Shown here: piece by piece, positions 16,989 to 26,853 of the stretch
Layout of the letters: every line of letters starts with the position of its first letter
Numbering within the stretch: position 1 is the stretch's first letter
Assembly: GCA_944392335.1 (NCBI GenBank)
Contig: CALXWJ010000037.1
Location: 40,751-104,750, forward strand
Reading direction: 5' to 3'
DNA: 64,000 bases
From: an uncultured Clostridia bacterium
GTDB taxonomy: Bacteria; Bacillota; Clostridia; UBA1381
Made by a program: the position numbers and the translations under genes
Notes under the pieces: model-generated
The model's input: only the letters and a program-made list of their open reading frames with translations
Databases searched by the model: none
What the model was told of the DNA's origin: nothing

Positions 16989-19733
16989 ATGAAAAAGGTA
17001 TTGTCATGTATTATTGCAGGCTCAATGCTTGCGGCGTGTGTGAACTTGCCGATATCGGCACAGGAACAAAACGAAGATCCGATAAGCAGTATTATTGATC
17101 TGTCGGGAGTGTATAATCAGCACGGTATTTATTCAAGTGTGGAAAATGAAACAGGAAGCATCGGTAATGCGGGAGCTTTTGATTATGACGCATTTTTGAA
17201 TGACATTGCATGGGAAGCTCCATGGGATGACGGACAAACAGATAATACTCTCATATTGGACGGCGTACGGTTTGAAATGCGTGTGATCGACCATGGTGCA
17301 TGGGAGAATAAGGAATCTTGTGTATGGTGGAATAACGGGGCAGGATCATATACAAATTTTGACGTTGAGGATAACATTTATTCTTCCCTTGACATTTTAG
17401 CAAACGCGTATGCCGGAGAACGTCCGTATCTATCGGTAAAGCTTAATTATTCCGACGGGTCGATACAGGAGGAAACAATAAGAGTATATTTTGTATACCA
17501 TAATTACGGAGAAACGGGACCTGTAATAAGAGCAAAGCTGACAGATGCGGCAGCAGGCGACGGAGGATATGCGTATATAGGAAAATATTCCATACCGGTA
17601 GACTCTTCAAAAACGCTGATAAGCGTTGATATTGCAAATGATAACTACAAGCCGGAGGGAACAGAGCTTGAGTATAATGCGCCGGTAGCCGTATACGCGA
17701 TGACGCTGACTCAGACAAGAGAAGTCTATAACGAAACGGTCCTTTCGGTAATAGAGGATAAAATAAATGCTCTGCCCGCCGATATCACATATGAAAACAA
17801 AGCGCAGGTAGATGAAATAACAAAACTGATAACCGATGCGCAAGCCAACGGTATAGATGTTGCCGGTGAGCTTTCAAATTATTCGGTATATCTTGACGTG
17901 GTAGAAACGGTGGAAAAATTAACACCCGTATACAACATTATTGATATGTCAAGCGTATATAATCAGCATGGTATATATTCAAAGACAGCAAATGATACCG
18001 GAAGCATAGGCGGCGAAGCTGCTTTTGATTATAACGCATTTATAAGCGACGGCACTGTTGCATGGAAAAGCGCGTGGACGGATGATCAGACAGTAAACAC
18101 ACTTACATTGGATGGTGTGGAATTTGATTTAAAGGTAATAGATCATAATTCATGGCAGAATAAGGAATCCTGTGTATGGTGGAATAACGCACAGGAGGAT
18201 TATGTAAATTTTGATGTTGAAGACGGATATTATACATCATATGAAATTCTTGCAAATGCATATGATCTTGTTCGGCCGTATCTGTCAGTAAAGCTCAATT
18301 ATGAGGGCGGAACAGTTTCTGAAGAAACGGTACAATTGTATTATGTATTCCATAACTACGGAGAAAGGGGCCCTGTGATCAGAGCAAAACTGACAAATGC
18401 AACAGCGGGTGACGGAGGTTACGCATATATAGGAAAGTATTCTATTCCCGTTGATCCTTCAAAGAAACTTATAAGTATAGATATTGCAAGTGATAAATAT
18501 AAACCGGAGGATACACAAGACGAATATAACGCTCATGCGGCGATCTATGCCATGACGTTGGTACAGACCAAGGAAATGGCAGACAGGCTGATCATTACCG
18601 CAATAGAGGACGCGATCGACAGCCTGCCGATGAATATCACATATGAAAACAAAGCACAGGTCGATGCGATAACAGAAATGATCGAAGCTGCCGAAGCGCA
18701 GGGCATTAATGTAGCCGAAGAGGCATACAACTACTCAAGATACACATTTGCGGTAAACAGAGTTGACGGTTTAACCCCTGTCAGCATGATCGTGGATATG
18801 TCCGGTATATACAATCAGCACGGTATATATTCAAGTGCGGAAAATGATACCGGAAGTGTAGGCAACGAGGTCGCTTTCGATTATAATTATTTTAAAAATC
18901 CTGACAATATCCCATGGAACAGCGCGTGGGAGGATGCACAGATAGACAATACGCTTACTCTTGGCGGCGTTGAGTTTGATATGCGTGTGATCGACCACAA
19001 CGGATGGACTAACAGCACTCCGGATGTATGGTGGAATAATGCCCAGGAGGATTATATAAATTTTGATGTTGACGACGGTTATTATACATCATATGAAATC
19101 CTTGCAAACGCATATGATCTTGTTCGTCCGTATCTGTCAATAAAACTTAATTATGATGATAACTCGACGACAGAAGAAATAATACAGCTGTATTTTGCAC
19201 ATCACAATTACGCAGAGACCAATAACCCCGTAATTAGGACAAAACTGACAAACGCAACAGCAGGTGACGGAGGATACGCATATATAGGAAAGTATTCTAT
19301 CCCCGTAGATCCTACAAAGAAATTGGTAAGTATAGATATTGCAAGCGATAAATATAAGCCGGAAGAGACACAAGACGAATATAACGCTCATGCAGCTATC
19401 TATGCCATGACGCTTATGACAACAAAATCAATGCTCGAAGAAGAAAAGGATCCTTATACCTTTGAAAACGCGTCGATGAATTATGACGGGGGCAATGTTA
19501 CCGTGACCGGAACGCTTACAAAAAATGCCGACGTTGATTATGAGGGCGTATTGGTAATAGCAATAGAGGACAGCAATGGAAAGGTACTCGATATCAAAGC
19601 GGTTACGCCTTCGGGAGAAGAAACAAGTGTGTCGGAGAGTTTTGCGGCGGATGAAAATTGCAGGGTATATTATTATATCTGGGAATCGTTTGATAATATG
19701 AGACCTGTATGTAATAAAACAGAAATAAAGTAA
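16989..19733 (+). CDS. Secreted protein made of three copies of the unrecognised module
   Basis: ATG 16989 follows CGGAGG; the signal peptide ends near PISAQ. It has 914 residues. Three units begin at residues ~35, ~317 and ~600, each a ~210-residue module (VYNQHGIYSS, AFDYDAFL, RVIDHGAW, CVWWNNG, FDVEDGYYTS, LEILANAY, RPYLSVKLNY, YAYIGKYSIPVD, YAMTL). Units 1 and 2 are each followed by a ~65-residue helical linker (ITYENKAQVDEITKLI). Residues ~820-914 are the shared C-terminal domain ending in YYIWESFDNMRPV. Module repeats within the gene are so alike (YAYIGKYSIPVD in all) that recent duplication is likely. No catalytic domain or wall anchor is seen. Confidence 0.88.
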   Translation: MKKVLSCIIAGSMLAACVNLPISAQEQNEDPISSIIDLSGVYNQHGIYSSVENETGSIGNAGAFDYDAFLNDIAWEAPWDDGQTDNTLILDGVRFEMRVIDHGAWENKESCVWWNNGAGSYTNFDVEDNIYSSLDILANAYAGERPYLSVKLNYSDGSIQEETIRVYFVYHNYGETGPVIRAKLTDAAAGDGGYAYIGKYSIPVDSSKTLISVDIANDNYKPEGTELEYNAPVAVYAMTLTQTREVYNETVLSVIEDKINALPADITYENKAQVDEITKLITDAQANGIDVAGELSNYSVYLDVVETVEKLTPVYNIIDMSSVYNQHGIYSKTANDTGSIGGEAAFDYNAFISDGTVAWKSAWTDDQTVNTLTLDGVEFDLKVIDHNSWQNKESCVWWNNAQEDYVNFDVEDGYYTSYEILANAYDLVRPYLSVKLNYEGGTVSEETVQLYYVFHNYGERGPVIRAKLTNATAGDGGYAYIGKYSIPVDPSKKLISIDIASDKYKPEDTQDEYNAHAAIYAMTLVQTKEMADRLIITAIEDAIDSLPMNITYENKAQVDAITEMIEAAEAQGINVAEEAYNYSRYTFAVNRVDGLTPVSMIVDMSGIYNQHGIYSSAENDTGSVGNEVAFDYNYFKNPDNIPWNSAWEDAQIDNTLTLGGVEFDMRVIDHNGWTNSTPDVWWNNAQEDYINFDVDDGYYTSYEILANAYDLVRPYLSIKLNYDDNSTTEEIIQLYFAHHNYAETNNPVIRTKLTNATAGDGGYAYIGKYSIPVDPTKKLVSIDIASDKYKPEETQDEYNAHAAIYAMTLMTTKSMLEEEKDPYTFENASMNYDGGNVTVTGTLTKNADVDYEGVLVIAIEDSNGKVLDIKAVTPSGEETSVSESFAADENCRVYYYIWESFDNMRPVCNKTEIK

Positions 19734-19791
19734 GTGATTTTCACATGTTGAAAAAACGAAGGAAACACAATTATTGAAAATGACAACTTAT

Positions 19792-19830
19792 CGGAAGGAA
19801 CGTTATGTTCCTTCCGGTAGATGAGTTTTT
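19792..19830 (+). terminator. Rho-independent terminator after the three-module gene
   Basis: CGGAAGGAAC-GTTAT-GTTCCTTCCG is a perfect 10-bp stem with a 5-base loop, followed after nine bases by a T run (19826-19830). The gap before the T run makes it weaker than ideal. Confidence 0.6.
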
Positions 19831-19898
19831 AATTAAGGGTAAAAGGTATTTTATTTTCAGTTAAAGATTCAGCTATTTTGTCAGTAAGAGGTGATTAT

Positions 19899-22800
19899 GT
19901 GAAAAAGATAGTTTCGTTAATAATTGTTTTGGCAATGGTATGCCCATATCATGTGGGATATACGCAGGATAACGCGCTGTCGATTTACGTTTCGGCAAAC
20001 GGATCGGACAGCAATAACGGACTGTCTGACAGCAAGCCTTTAAAAACACTCAGCGCCGTTACCGAGAAAATTTCCGATTGTAAAAAGGGTGATCCGACAC
20101 GGGATATAAATGTATATTTTGCGCAAGGGACATATTATGTCGATGAGATATGCAATCTTGACAATGCCGAGGGTATAACATATCAGGCCGCCGAAGGCGA
20201 TGAGGTCATATTCAAGGGATCGACAATACTTGACGCTAATGAATTTACCCTAGTTACAGATACGCAAATGTTAAACAGACTCCCCGAATCGGCAAGGGGA
20301 AAGGTTTACAAAATGGATCTTGGCGATAAGTTTACCGCTTTTTGTGAACCGGAGATCGCGGATCATGGGAATGATAATAAATCGTATTATCAGCTGTATA
20401 AAAACAATGAAGAACAGGTGCTGGCAAGATATCCGAATACAGGATATATGTCGGCAGAAGCTGTGGGTGCGGATGAAATAAAAATACCGGCGCAAAAAGC
20501 AGAGTTATGGTCGGGCGCGCAGCAGACAATACGTTTAAACGGATTTCTCTGCTGGGATTGGTGTTATATAAGAAACTACATAAAAGATATCGATACCGAT
20601 AAATCGACAATAAAATTTGATATTGCAAGAACATGTTCCCAAAGCGTGAGTAAAACAAATAAATTTTTTGTAAACGATCTGCTGGAGGAGCTTGATATAC
20701 CGGGAGAATGGTATATCGACAGAAATAATAAAATCTTGTATTATTATCCGGAAAATGAAACAGACCTTGATGATATATATGAAATTTCTTCTCTGCAAAC
20801 AGAAATGATGAGATTTTACAATGCAAAAAACATCACCTTCAAAAATTTGAAATTTGAGAATACATGTGAGTGCGCGGTAAATATTTTAAGCTCGTCAGAT
20901 ATCCTATTTGAAAATTGTACATTTAAAAATATAGGAAGGACTGCGATTGAGACGAACAGTGTTTCAAATATGACGGTAAACGGCTGTGATTTTTACAATA
21001 TGGGGGTAAGAGGTATAACGGTTGACGGCGGTGATTCAGACACACTTACTGCAAGTAATAATAAAATAATAAACAATTCCTTTGAAAAGATGGGACAGGT
21101 GCAGCGCTCGTATGCGGGAGCGGTAAACATTATCGGAGACGGGAATACAGTTGCAAACAACAGGATAACCGATATGCCTCATCTGGCGATCCAGTTTGTG
21201 GGAACAAACAATAAAATAATTTATAACGACATTTCAAGAGTATGCCGGGAATCGGGGGATATGGGTGCCGTTTATTCGGGACGAAGCCTTGTGTATCGGG
21301 GAAATTCTATTGCGTATAACTATATACATGACGTTGTTTCCGAATGGTCGGACTATGAGGTAAGACCGGGAATCTATCTTGACGACAGATTGTCTGGGAT
21401 ATCGGTACATCACAATGTCATCAAAAATGCCGAACAGGGGATTTTTGTCGGCGCCGGAAGCGACAACAATATACATGATAACATTTTTATTGATTGTAAA
21501 AGCGCTGTGACGCTTATTTCGGGCGGAAACAGCGATACGGGAGCCGCGCATTTATTTGAGGAGGCGCTGGATTTTTTAAAGCTGCATGAAAATTATATTT
21601 CCACATTCCCGACCCTTAGCTACATTGACCCAAAAGGTACATTTCCGCGGGGCAACTTTATATATGATAACCTTGCGGTAAATTCCGGCTTTGAAGTATA
21701 CAATGATGAGATGTATCCGTATGTCAGCTACGGCACGGGAGAAAGAAAAAACAGAAGGTTCAATAATACCATCGTTGATGATTTTGAAGGCTTTATGGAT
21801 GAAGAAAATGAAAACTACGGTATTAAAAAAAGCGATCCGATATTGGAAACGTCCCCCTATTTATCCGATATAGATTTTTCAAAAATAGGTATGGGAAAAG
21901 ACAGCAGCCAAGAGTATTACATTCTTGACAATGAATATAAAGCGGATATAATACAAAATGCTTCCGATAAATTAAACGGTATGAGTGATACTGTGATAAA
22001 TGACGATTTTACGGAGTTTTTGGAGCTCAACGAGCTTTTGGCAAAGGCGGAGGTAAATGATATCATCGTCAGTGAATATAAAAATACTGAAAAATACCGT
22101 TATTATCTTGAAGAATATGAAAAATACAGCAAAGTGGAATGTATCCCTGTTGATCTGTCACAATTGTATAACACGGGCTGTATCTATACAAGCAGGGAGG
22201 ATGTTACCGGCAATGCCGGATATCCGGGAGCTTTCGCCTACAATGATTTTATAAATAATCCCAATATACCCTGGGACAGCGAATGGGAGAACGGTCAGAC
22301 GGAAAATACGCTTACATTAAATGGAGTTACTTTCAAAATGAGGGTTGTAGACCATGGCAATTGGGAAAATAGGACAAATTGTGTGCTATACAACTCAAAT
22401 GAGACAGAGTATACAAATATTGATATTGATGACGGATATTATACCTCTCTTGAAATACTTGCAAACTCCCATAAACCGACACGGCCTTATCTTGTGGTAA
22501 GATTGAATTACAATGATAAAACGGAAGAGGTACAAAGGATATTGTGGTATGTATATCACGGAAACGGTGACGCGGACGGGGGAATCTCATCAAGAATGAC
22601 CTCTGCCAATCCGGGCGAGGGCTTGGGATATATAGGTCATTATTCAATACCGGTGGATGAAAAAAGAAAACTCAAAAGTATAGATATTTTAAATGATAAT
22701 TATACCGAACCCGGAAATGACAAATATCCGAGCACTGCCGCGATATACGCGATGACGCTTATGACAAACGGTAAAATAAAAAATTCGCAACTTTCATACA

Positions 22801-23099
22801 CTTTCGGAGATATAACATATTATGATGAAAATATGATAAAAACAGATAATTTTTATGATTCTCCCAATGGGAAATTTTATGTGGAGGCCCAGATCATCAA
22901 AAATTGCGAAGGTGACGATCAGCCCGAAATAATATGGGCGTTATATGATGATAACGGACGTATGATAGATATGCAGGCTGCAAAATACGATACAAAGGTA
23001 ATAATGGCATTTGACGCGAAAATGCCTATTAATCAGAAATGGAGCTTAAAAGGGTTTATATGGAGCTCCTTTGATATGATGCAGCCGATTTTCAAATAA
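19899..23099 (+). CDS. Secreted beta-helix enzyme (GH141-like) with one unrecognised module
   Basis: GTG 19899 is chosen because AAGAGGTG lies six bases upstream and it begins the signal peptide (KKIVSLIIVLAMVCPYH). The product has 1066 residues. IYVSANGSDSNNG and KPLKTLSAV are the usual entry of secreted right-handed beta-helix enzymes; QLYKNNEEQVLARYPNTG, DIPGEWYID and the coils up to ~residue 700 resemble GH141 (family members act as alpha-L-fucosidase or xylanase). Residues ~745-957 are the same module as in the two preceding genes, and the last ~110 residues are the shared C-terminal domain ending FIWSSFDMMQPIF. This fusion ties the unknown module to carbohydrate degradation. Active-site residues were not assigned. 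Confidence 0.85.
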   Translation: MKKIVSLIIVLAMVCPYHVGYTQDNALSIYVSANGSDSNNGLSDSKPLKTLSAVTEKISDCKKGDPTRDINVYFAQGTYYVDEICNLDNAEGITYQAAEGDEVIFKGSTILDANEFTLVTDTQMLNRLPESARGKVYKMDLGDKFTAFCEPEIADHGNDNKSYYQLYKNNEEQVLARYPNTGYMSAEAVGADEIKIPAQKAELWSGAQQTIRLNGFLCWDWCYIRNYIKDIDTDKSTIKFDIARTCSQSVSKTNKFFVNDLLEELDIPGEWYIDRNNKILYYYPENETDLDDIYEISSLQTEMMRFYNAKNITFKNLKFENTCECAVNILSSSDILFENCTFKNIGRTAIETNSVSNMTVNGCDFYNMGVRGITVDGGDSDTLTASNNKIINNSFEKMGQVQRSYAGAVNIIGDGNTVANNRITDMPHLAIQFVGTNNKIIYNDISRVCRESGDMGAVYSGRSLVYRGNSIAYNYIHDVVSEWSDYEVRPGIYLDDRLSGISVHHNVIKNAEQGIFVGAGSDNNIHDNIFIDCKSAVTLISGGNSDTGAAHLFEEALDFLKLHENYISTFPTLSYIDPKGTFPRGNFIYDNLAVNSGFEVYNDEMYPYVSYGTGERKNRRFNNTIVDDFEGFMDEENENYGIKKSDPILETSPYLSDIDFSKIGMGKDSSQEYYILDNEYKADIIQNASDKLNGMSDTVINDDFTEFLELNELLAKAEVNDIIVSEYKNTEKYRYYLEEYEKYSKVECIPVDLSQLYNTGCIYTSREDVTGNAGYPGAFAYNDFINNPNIPWDSEWENGQTENTLTLNGVTFKMRVVDHGNWENRTNCVLYNSNETEYTNIDIDDGYYTSLEILANSHKPTRPYLVVRLNYNDKTEEVQRILWYVYHGNGDADGGISSRMTSANPGEGLGYIGHYSIPVDEKRKLKSIDILNDNYTEPGNDKYPSTAAIYAMTLMTNGKIKNSQLSYTFGDITYYDENMIKTDNFYDSPNGKFYVEAQIIKNCEGDDQPEIIWALYDDNGRMIDMQAAKYDTKVIMAFDAKMPINQKWSLKGFIWSSFDMMQPIFK

Positions 23100-23126
23100 A
23101 AAATAATAAAAAAGGAGAAAACCTAA

Positions 23127-26100
23127 ATGAAAAAAATGATCCCTGTGATTATTATAGCTATTTTGACACAGTTATTTTCAGCGCTTGGTGTCTGTGCACA
23201 GGAGAATGATATATTGGAATTGTATGTATCGCCAAACGGTTCCGATATAAATCCGGGAACCAAGGATAAGCCTGTCCAGACATTGAAGGGCGCTCAAAAT
23301 AAGGTAAGGCAGATCAATGACGGAAAACATGAGATCCATGTGATATTCAGCGGCGGTGAATACAGGATGACGGATGGGGTCGTGTTTGACGAACAGGACA
23401 GCGGAACGGAAGAATATCCTATTATATACATGGCGGCGGAAAATGAAACGCCGGTCTTTAAAGGCTCAAAGTTACTGGACGCGTCAAAATTCCAGCCTGT
23501 AACAAATAAGACTGTTTATAACAGGCTTCCCGAGTCATCGGCGGATAAAATAGGAGAATTGGATCTAAAGGAACAGGGAATAACCTCTCTTGCGGAATTG
23601 GTAATTACAAACTACGGTAACGATACCATTGATTATAATCAGTTTTATCTTAACGGAAAGCAGCAGACACTTGCACGCTGGCCCAATAATGGATTTGCCA
23701 ACCTTGGAAGGATAGTAAATTCAACAGGCGGCATCGCTCAGGTGAATGAACCCAATGCGGCGAGATGGGGAACTGCTACCGATCCGAGAATAGCAGGCTT
23801 TTTAAGCTGGGACTGGGCATATGAACGTACATCCATTACGGCGGTTGATCCTGAAACAAGATATATCACGATCAATGTACAGCCTGTTCAGGATGTGAAG
23901 ATCGGAAACACCAATGCAAGATACTTTGTATACAATCTGCTGGAAGAGCTTGATTCCCCGGGAGAGTGGTATATAGATAAAGAAAGTATGATGCTTTATT
24001 ATTATCCCATGCTGCCCGTTACCGACGCGGAGTTTGAAATGGCGGTATTAACAAGCGATATGATCACAATGAATAATGCGTCATACATACAATTTAAGGG
24101 CTTTGAATTTACCCAGACCTGCGCGGACGCGTTTGATCTGAACGCGTGCAATAATATAACGCTTGACAATAATTATTATTACGATATAGGAAGATCTGCC
24201 GTAAGGGCGCCCAATATCGACTGCAGCAATATATATATAACAAACAGCAGATTTTACAATACCGGTTCAAGAGGCGTACATATTACGGGAGGCAGTTTTG
24301 AAACGCTTGAGGAAAGCGGAAATGTGGTAAGCAACTGTTATTTTAATAACATAGGAACAGTCAAAAGAAGCTACAGCGCGGCAATTCTCTTTGACGGCGT
24401 GGGAAACACGGCAATAAATAACGTAATATGCAATATGGACGGTATGGCAATAGGAATGAACGGATGCTTAAATAAGATAATGTACAACGAAATTTATGAT
24501 GTGTGTAAGATCGCAAATGATATGGGCGCCATATACGCGGGAAGAGTTGTGTGGTGGAGAGGTACCGAGATAGCCTATAATTATATACATGATATAGTAC
24601 CCTCCGAAGGAACGGCAGGCCTTTTGTGCGGAGTATATTTCGACGATTCGCTCTCAGGTGATTCGGTACATAACAACGTATTTAAAAATATACCGAGAAG
24701 CATATTTATGGGAACGAGCAGCAACCATCAGATATACGACAATATATTTATAGACAGTGAGATGGGTATAACGATCGGTGTTACTGCCGATACAACAGGA
24801 AACAGGGATCTGTTTGTGGCAGCAAAACAGATGGCGGATACATATCCCGTTTATTATGAGAAATTCCCCGAAATGAGGGGGCTTGACGTTAATTTCACAA
24901 GAGCAAGGCTTAATAAGGTACATGATAACCTTCTTGTAAATTCGCACGGCAACGTATTTACACCGAATGATCTGAACGTATGGGGTGATGGTGAATATCA
25001 AAACCAGATATATAATAATACCTTGGTAGATGAGTTTGATGATTTTATTGACGCGCAGAACAGTAATTTCGGGATAAAGGAAGATTCCGAAATATTAAAA
25101 GAGCATCCGGGACTTGCGGATATCGATTTTGATAAGATAGGGGTTCAAAATGATTTGACAGACGCCTATGAACAGGATTCCTTTATAAAAACATATCCCA
25201 AAAACGGTTCTTCAAATATAACCGTGGCAGACCTGGAGCTGTTATGGGAGGGCTCAAAATTTATCAATACATATCATGTGGTCGTTGCGACTGATCCGGA
25301 ACTTAGTGACATAGTGTTTGAAGCATACACAAAGGATAACTATGTTACGCCTCAAAATATACTTTCGGGAGGAAACACCTACTATTGGGATGTCACCGCG
25401 GTAAGCAATATAGCAACGATGGACTTTGATGATAAAAAGTCGGTAGGGTCCGCGTTTTCCTTTACGACCTCTCAAAGGGACAAGCTTGAACAGACTATAC
25501 TTACGGAGCGGTTAAATGAAGCTGAGGAGCTTTTATCGACTCTTTCCGAAGGAGATGAGCCGGGACAGTGTGAGCCGGGTTCACTGACTGAGTTTAATGC
25601 TGTTATCGATGAGGCAAGAAGAATAAACTCGCAGAAGTTCGGTGATCAGCAAACGGTGGATGAAATGGTAGTAGAGCTTGAAGACGCGACGGCGCTTATT
25701 ATGACAAAGATCCGTAAGGGCTATACATCGCTGGATAATTGGTTATCCGATGATTCGTACTGGCAGTTTATGAACAGCGGGGAAAACAGCGGCGTGAGTG
25801 ATAACGAGCTGCTGCTGGATTCGGGCTTTGCAATGTCCACTGAGGAATTGAAAAATTATCAGATATATAAGTTCAGGATGAAAATCGACAATAATCTGCA
25901 CATGGCAACAATTTCAATGCGTCAGCAGAATATAGGCGATCCTTGGGCAGGCGGTATGATTGATTATTCCTTCTATTTTAAAACGGATTTTATAGAATTT
26001 CAAAGGTATGTTACCGGAAACGGCGGTATCATTGAAAGTGTACCGACAAATGGAATAATCGGACCGGATGAGTGGTTTGATGTTGAGATAGGAACGGTGG

Positions 26101-26813
26101 ACGTCAACGGCGGAGTACGTATCTATCTTAAATTAAATGATCAGACAATATTCAACTATCTTGATGATTCGGGTCTTATTAAAGATGACGGTTATATGCA
26201 GTTTGCCAATTATGAGTGCGGACCGATACATGTACAGGCGGTTGATGAATTGCCGGTATTGGATGAGAGCATTTTGGAGGGTATGGATAAGCTCCCGTCC
26301 GTTGAACCTGTTATCACCGAAATATCTGAAATGTCATCTTATAAAGCGGTAAACGGGGATGTCAGCGAGGATAACGGTACAATCACATACAGAGGAACGG
26401 CCGAAGACAACGCGTTGATCCTTGAAGGTTTCTCGGATGGTGATGAAATAGTCGATTTTGATATAAAAATGAATATCGATTCGGGATCTCAGGGCTTTGC
26501 AATAAGAGCCGGTTCCGGTGACCAAGCCGGGGACAGTGAAGCTTATTATGTATCTGTCGGAAATGATACCATAGCATTGGAAAGAGTATCGGCAAGCGGC
26601 TCGCAGTATCTTTTCATAACCGATAATAACTATATCGAATCCGAAAAATGGACAAATATCCAATTCGGAGCATATCCGACGGATGACGGTATGAGGATCG
26701 TTATGTACGCCGACGGTAAAACTGTTTTTGATTATACCGATATGTTCTGCAAAACACAGGCAGGATATTTGAAATTTTTTGATAACGCGATGAGTGGAAT
26801 ACAAATCAAATAA
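23127..26813 (+). CDS. Large secreted beta-helix enzyme (GH141-like) with C-terminal accessory domains
   Basis: ATG 23127 follows AAAAAAGGAG; signal peptide to about SALGVCAQ; 1228 residues. Residues ~30-680 match the preceding enzyme's organisation (LYVSPNGSDINPGTKDKP, YLNGKQQTLARWPNNG, DSPGEWYID, beta-helix coils, IYDVCKIANDMGAIYAGR). Residues ~690-790 are fibronectin-III-like (LELLWEGS...YYWDVTAVS), ~790-880 a helical bundle, and ~880-1060 and ~1075-1228 two laminin-G/concanavalin-like beta-sandwiches that often bind sugars. It lies 27 bases after the previous stop, in the same transcription unit. The substrate is unknown; fucosylated or xylan-type plant glycans would fit GH141 and the nearby GH95. 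Confidence 0.85.
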   Translation: MKKMIPVIIIAILTQLFSALGVCAQENDILELYVSPNGSDINPGTKDKPVQTLKGAQNKVRQINDGKHEIHVIFSGGEYRMTDGVVFDEQDSGTEEYPIIYMAAENETPVFKGSKLLDASKFQPVTNKTVYNRLPESSADKIGELDLKEQGITSLAELVITNYGNDTIDYNQFYLNGKQQTLARWPNNGFANLGRIVNSTGGIAQVNEPNAARWGTATDPRIAGFLSWDWAYERTSITAVDPETRYITINVQPVQDVKIGNTNARYFVYNLLEELDSPGEWYIDKESMMLYYYPMLPVTDAEFEMAVLTSDMITMNNASYIQFKGFEFTQTCADAFDLNACNNITLDNNYYYDIGRSAVRAPNIDCSNIYITNSRFYNTGSRGVHITGGSFETLEESGNVVSNCYFNNIGTVKRSYSAAILFDGVGNTAINNVICNMDGMAIGMNGCLNKIMYNEIYDVCKIANDMGAIYAGRVVWWRGTEIAYNYIHDIVPSEGTAGLLCGVYFDDSLSGDSVHNNVFKNIPRSIFMGTSSNHQIYDNIFIDSEMGITIGVTADTTGNRDLFVAAKQMADTYPVYYEKFPEMRGLDVNFTRARLNKVHDNLLVNSHGNVFTPNDLNVWGDGEYQNQIYNNTLVDEFDDFIDAQNSNFGIKEDSEILKEHPGLADIDFDKIGVQNDLTDAYEQDSFIKTYPKNGSSNITVADLELLWEGSKFINTYHVVVATDPELSDIVFEAYTKDNYVTPQNILSGGNTYYWDVTAVSNIATMDFDDKKSVGSAFSFTTSQRDKLEQTILTERLNEAEELLSTLSEGDEPGQCEPGSLTEFNAVIDEARRINSQKFGDQQTVDEMVVELEDATALIMTKIRKGYTSLDNWLSDDSYWQFMNSGENSGVSDNELLLDSGFAMSTEELKNYQIYKFRMKIDNNLHMATISMRQQNIGDPWAGGMIDYSFYFKTDFIEFQRYVTGNGGIIESVPTNGIIGPDEWFDVEIGTVDVNGGVRIYLKLNDQTIFNYLDDSGLIKDDGYMQFANYECGPIHVQAVDELPVLDESILEGMDKLPSVEPVITEISEMSSYKAVNGDVSEDNGTITYRGTAEDNALILEGFSDGDEIVDFDIKMNIDSGSQGFAIRAGSGDQAGDSEAYYVSVGNDTIALERVSASGSQYLFITDNNYIESEKWTNIQFGAYPTDDGMRIVMYADGKTVFDYTDMFCKTQAGYLKFFDNAMSGIQIK

Positions 26814-26853
26814 TATTTGCCGCAAACCATAGACGGCAGATGGGAGGATAAAC

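Noticed and set aside
16989..19733. Diversity-generating retroelement behind the repeated modules
   Set aside because: No reverse transcriptase, template repeat or adenine-biased variable region was found; simple duplication explains the copies.
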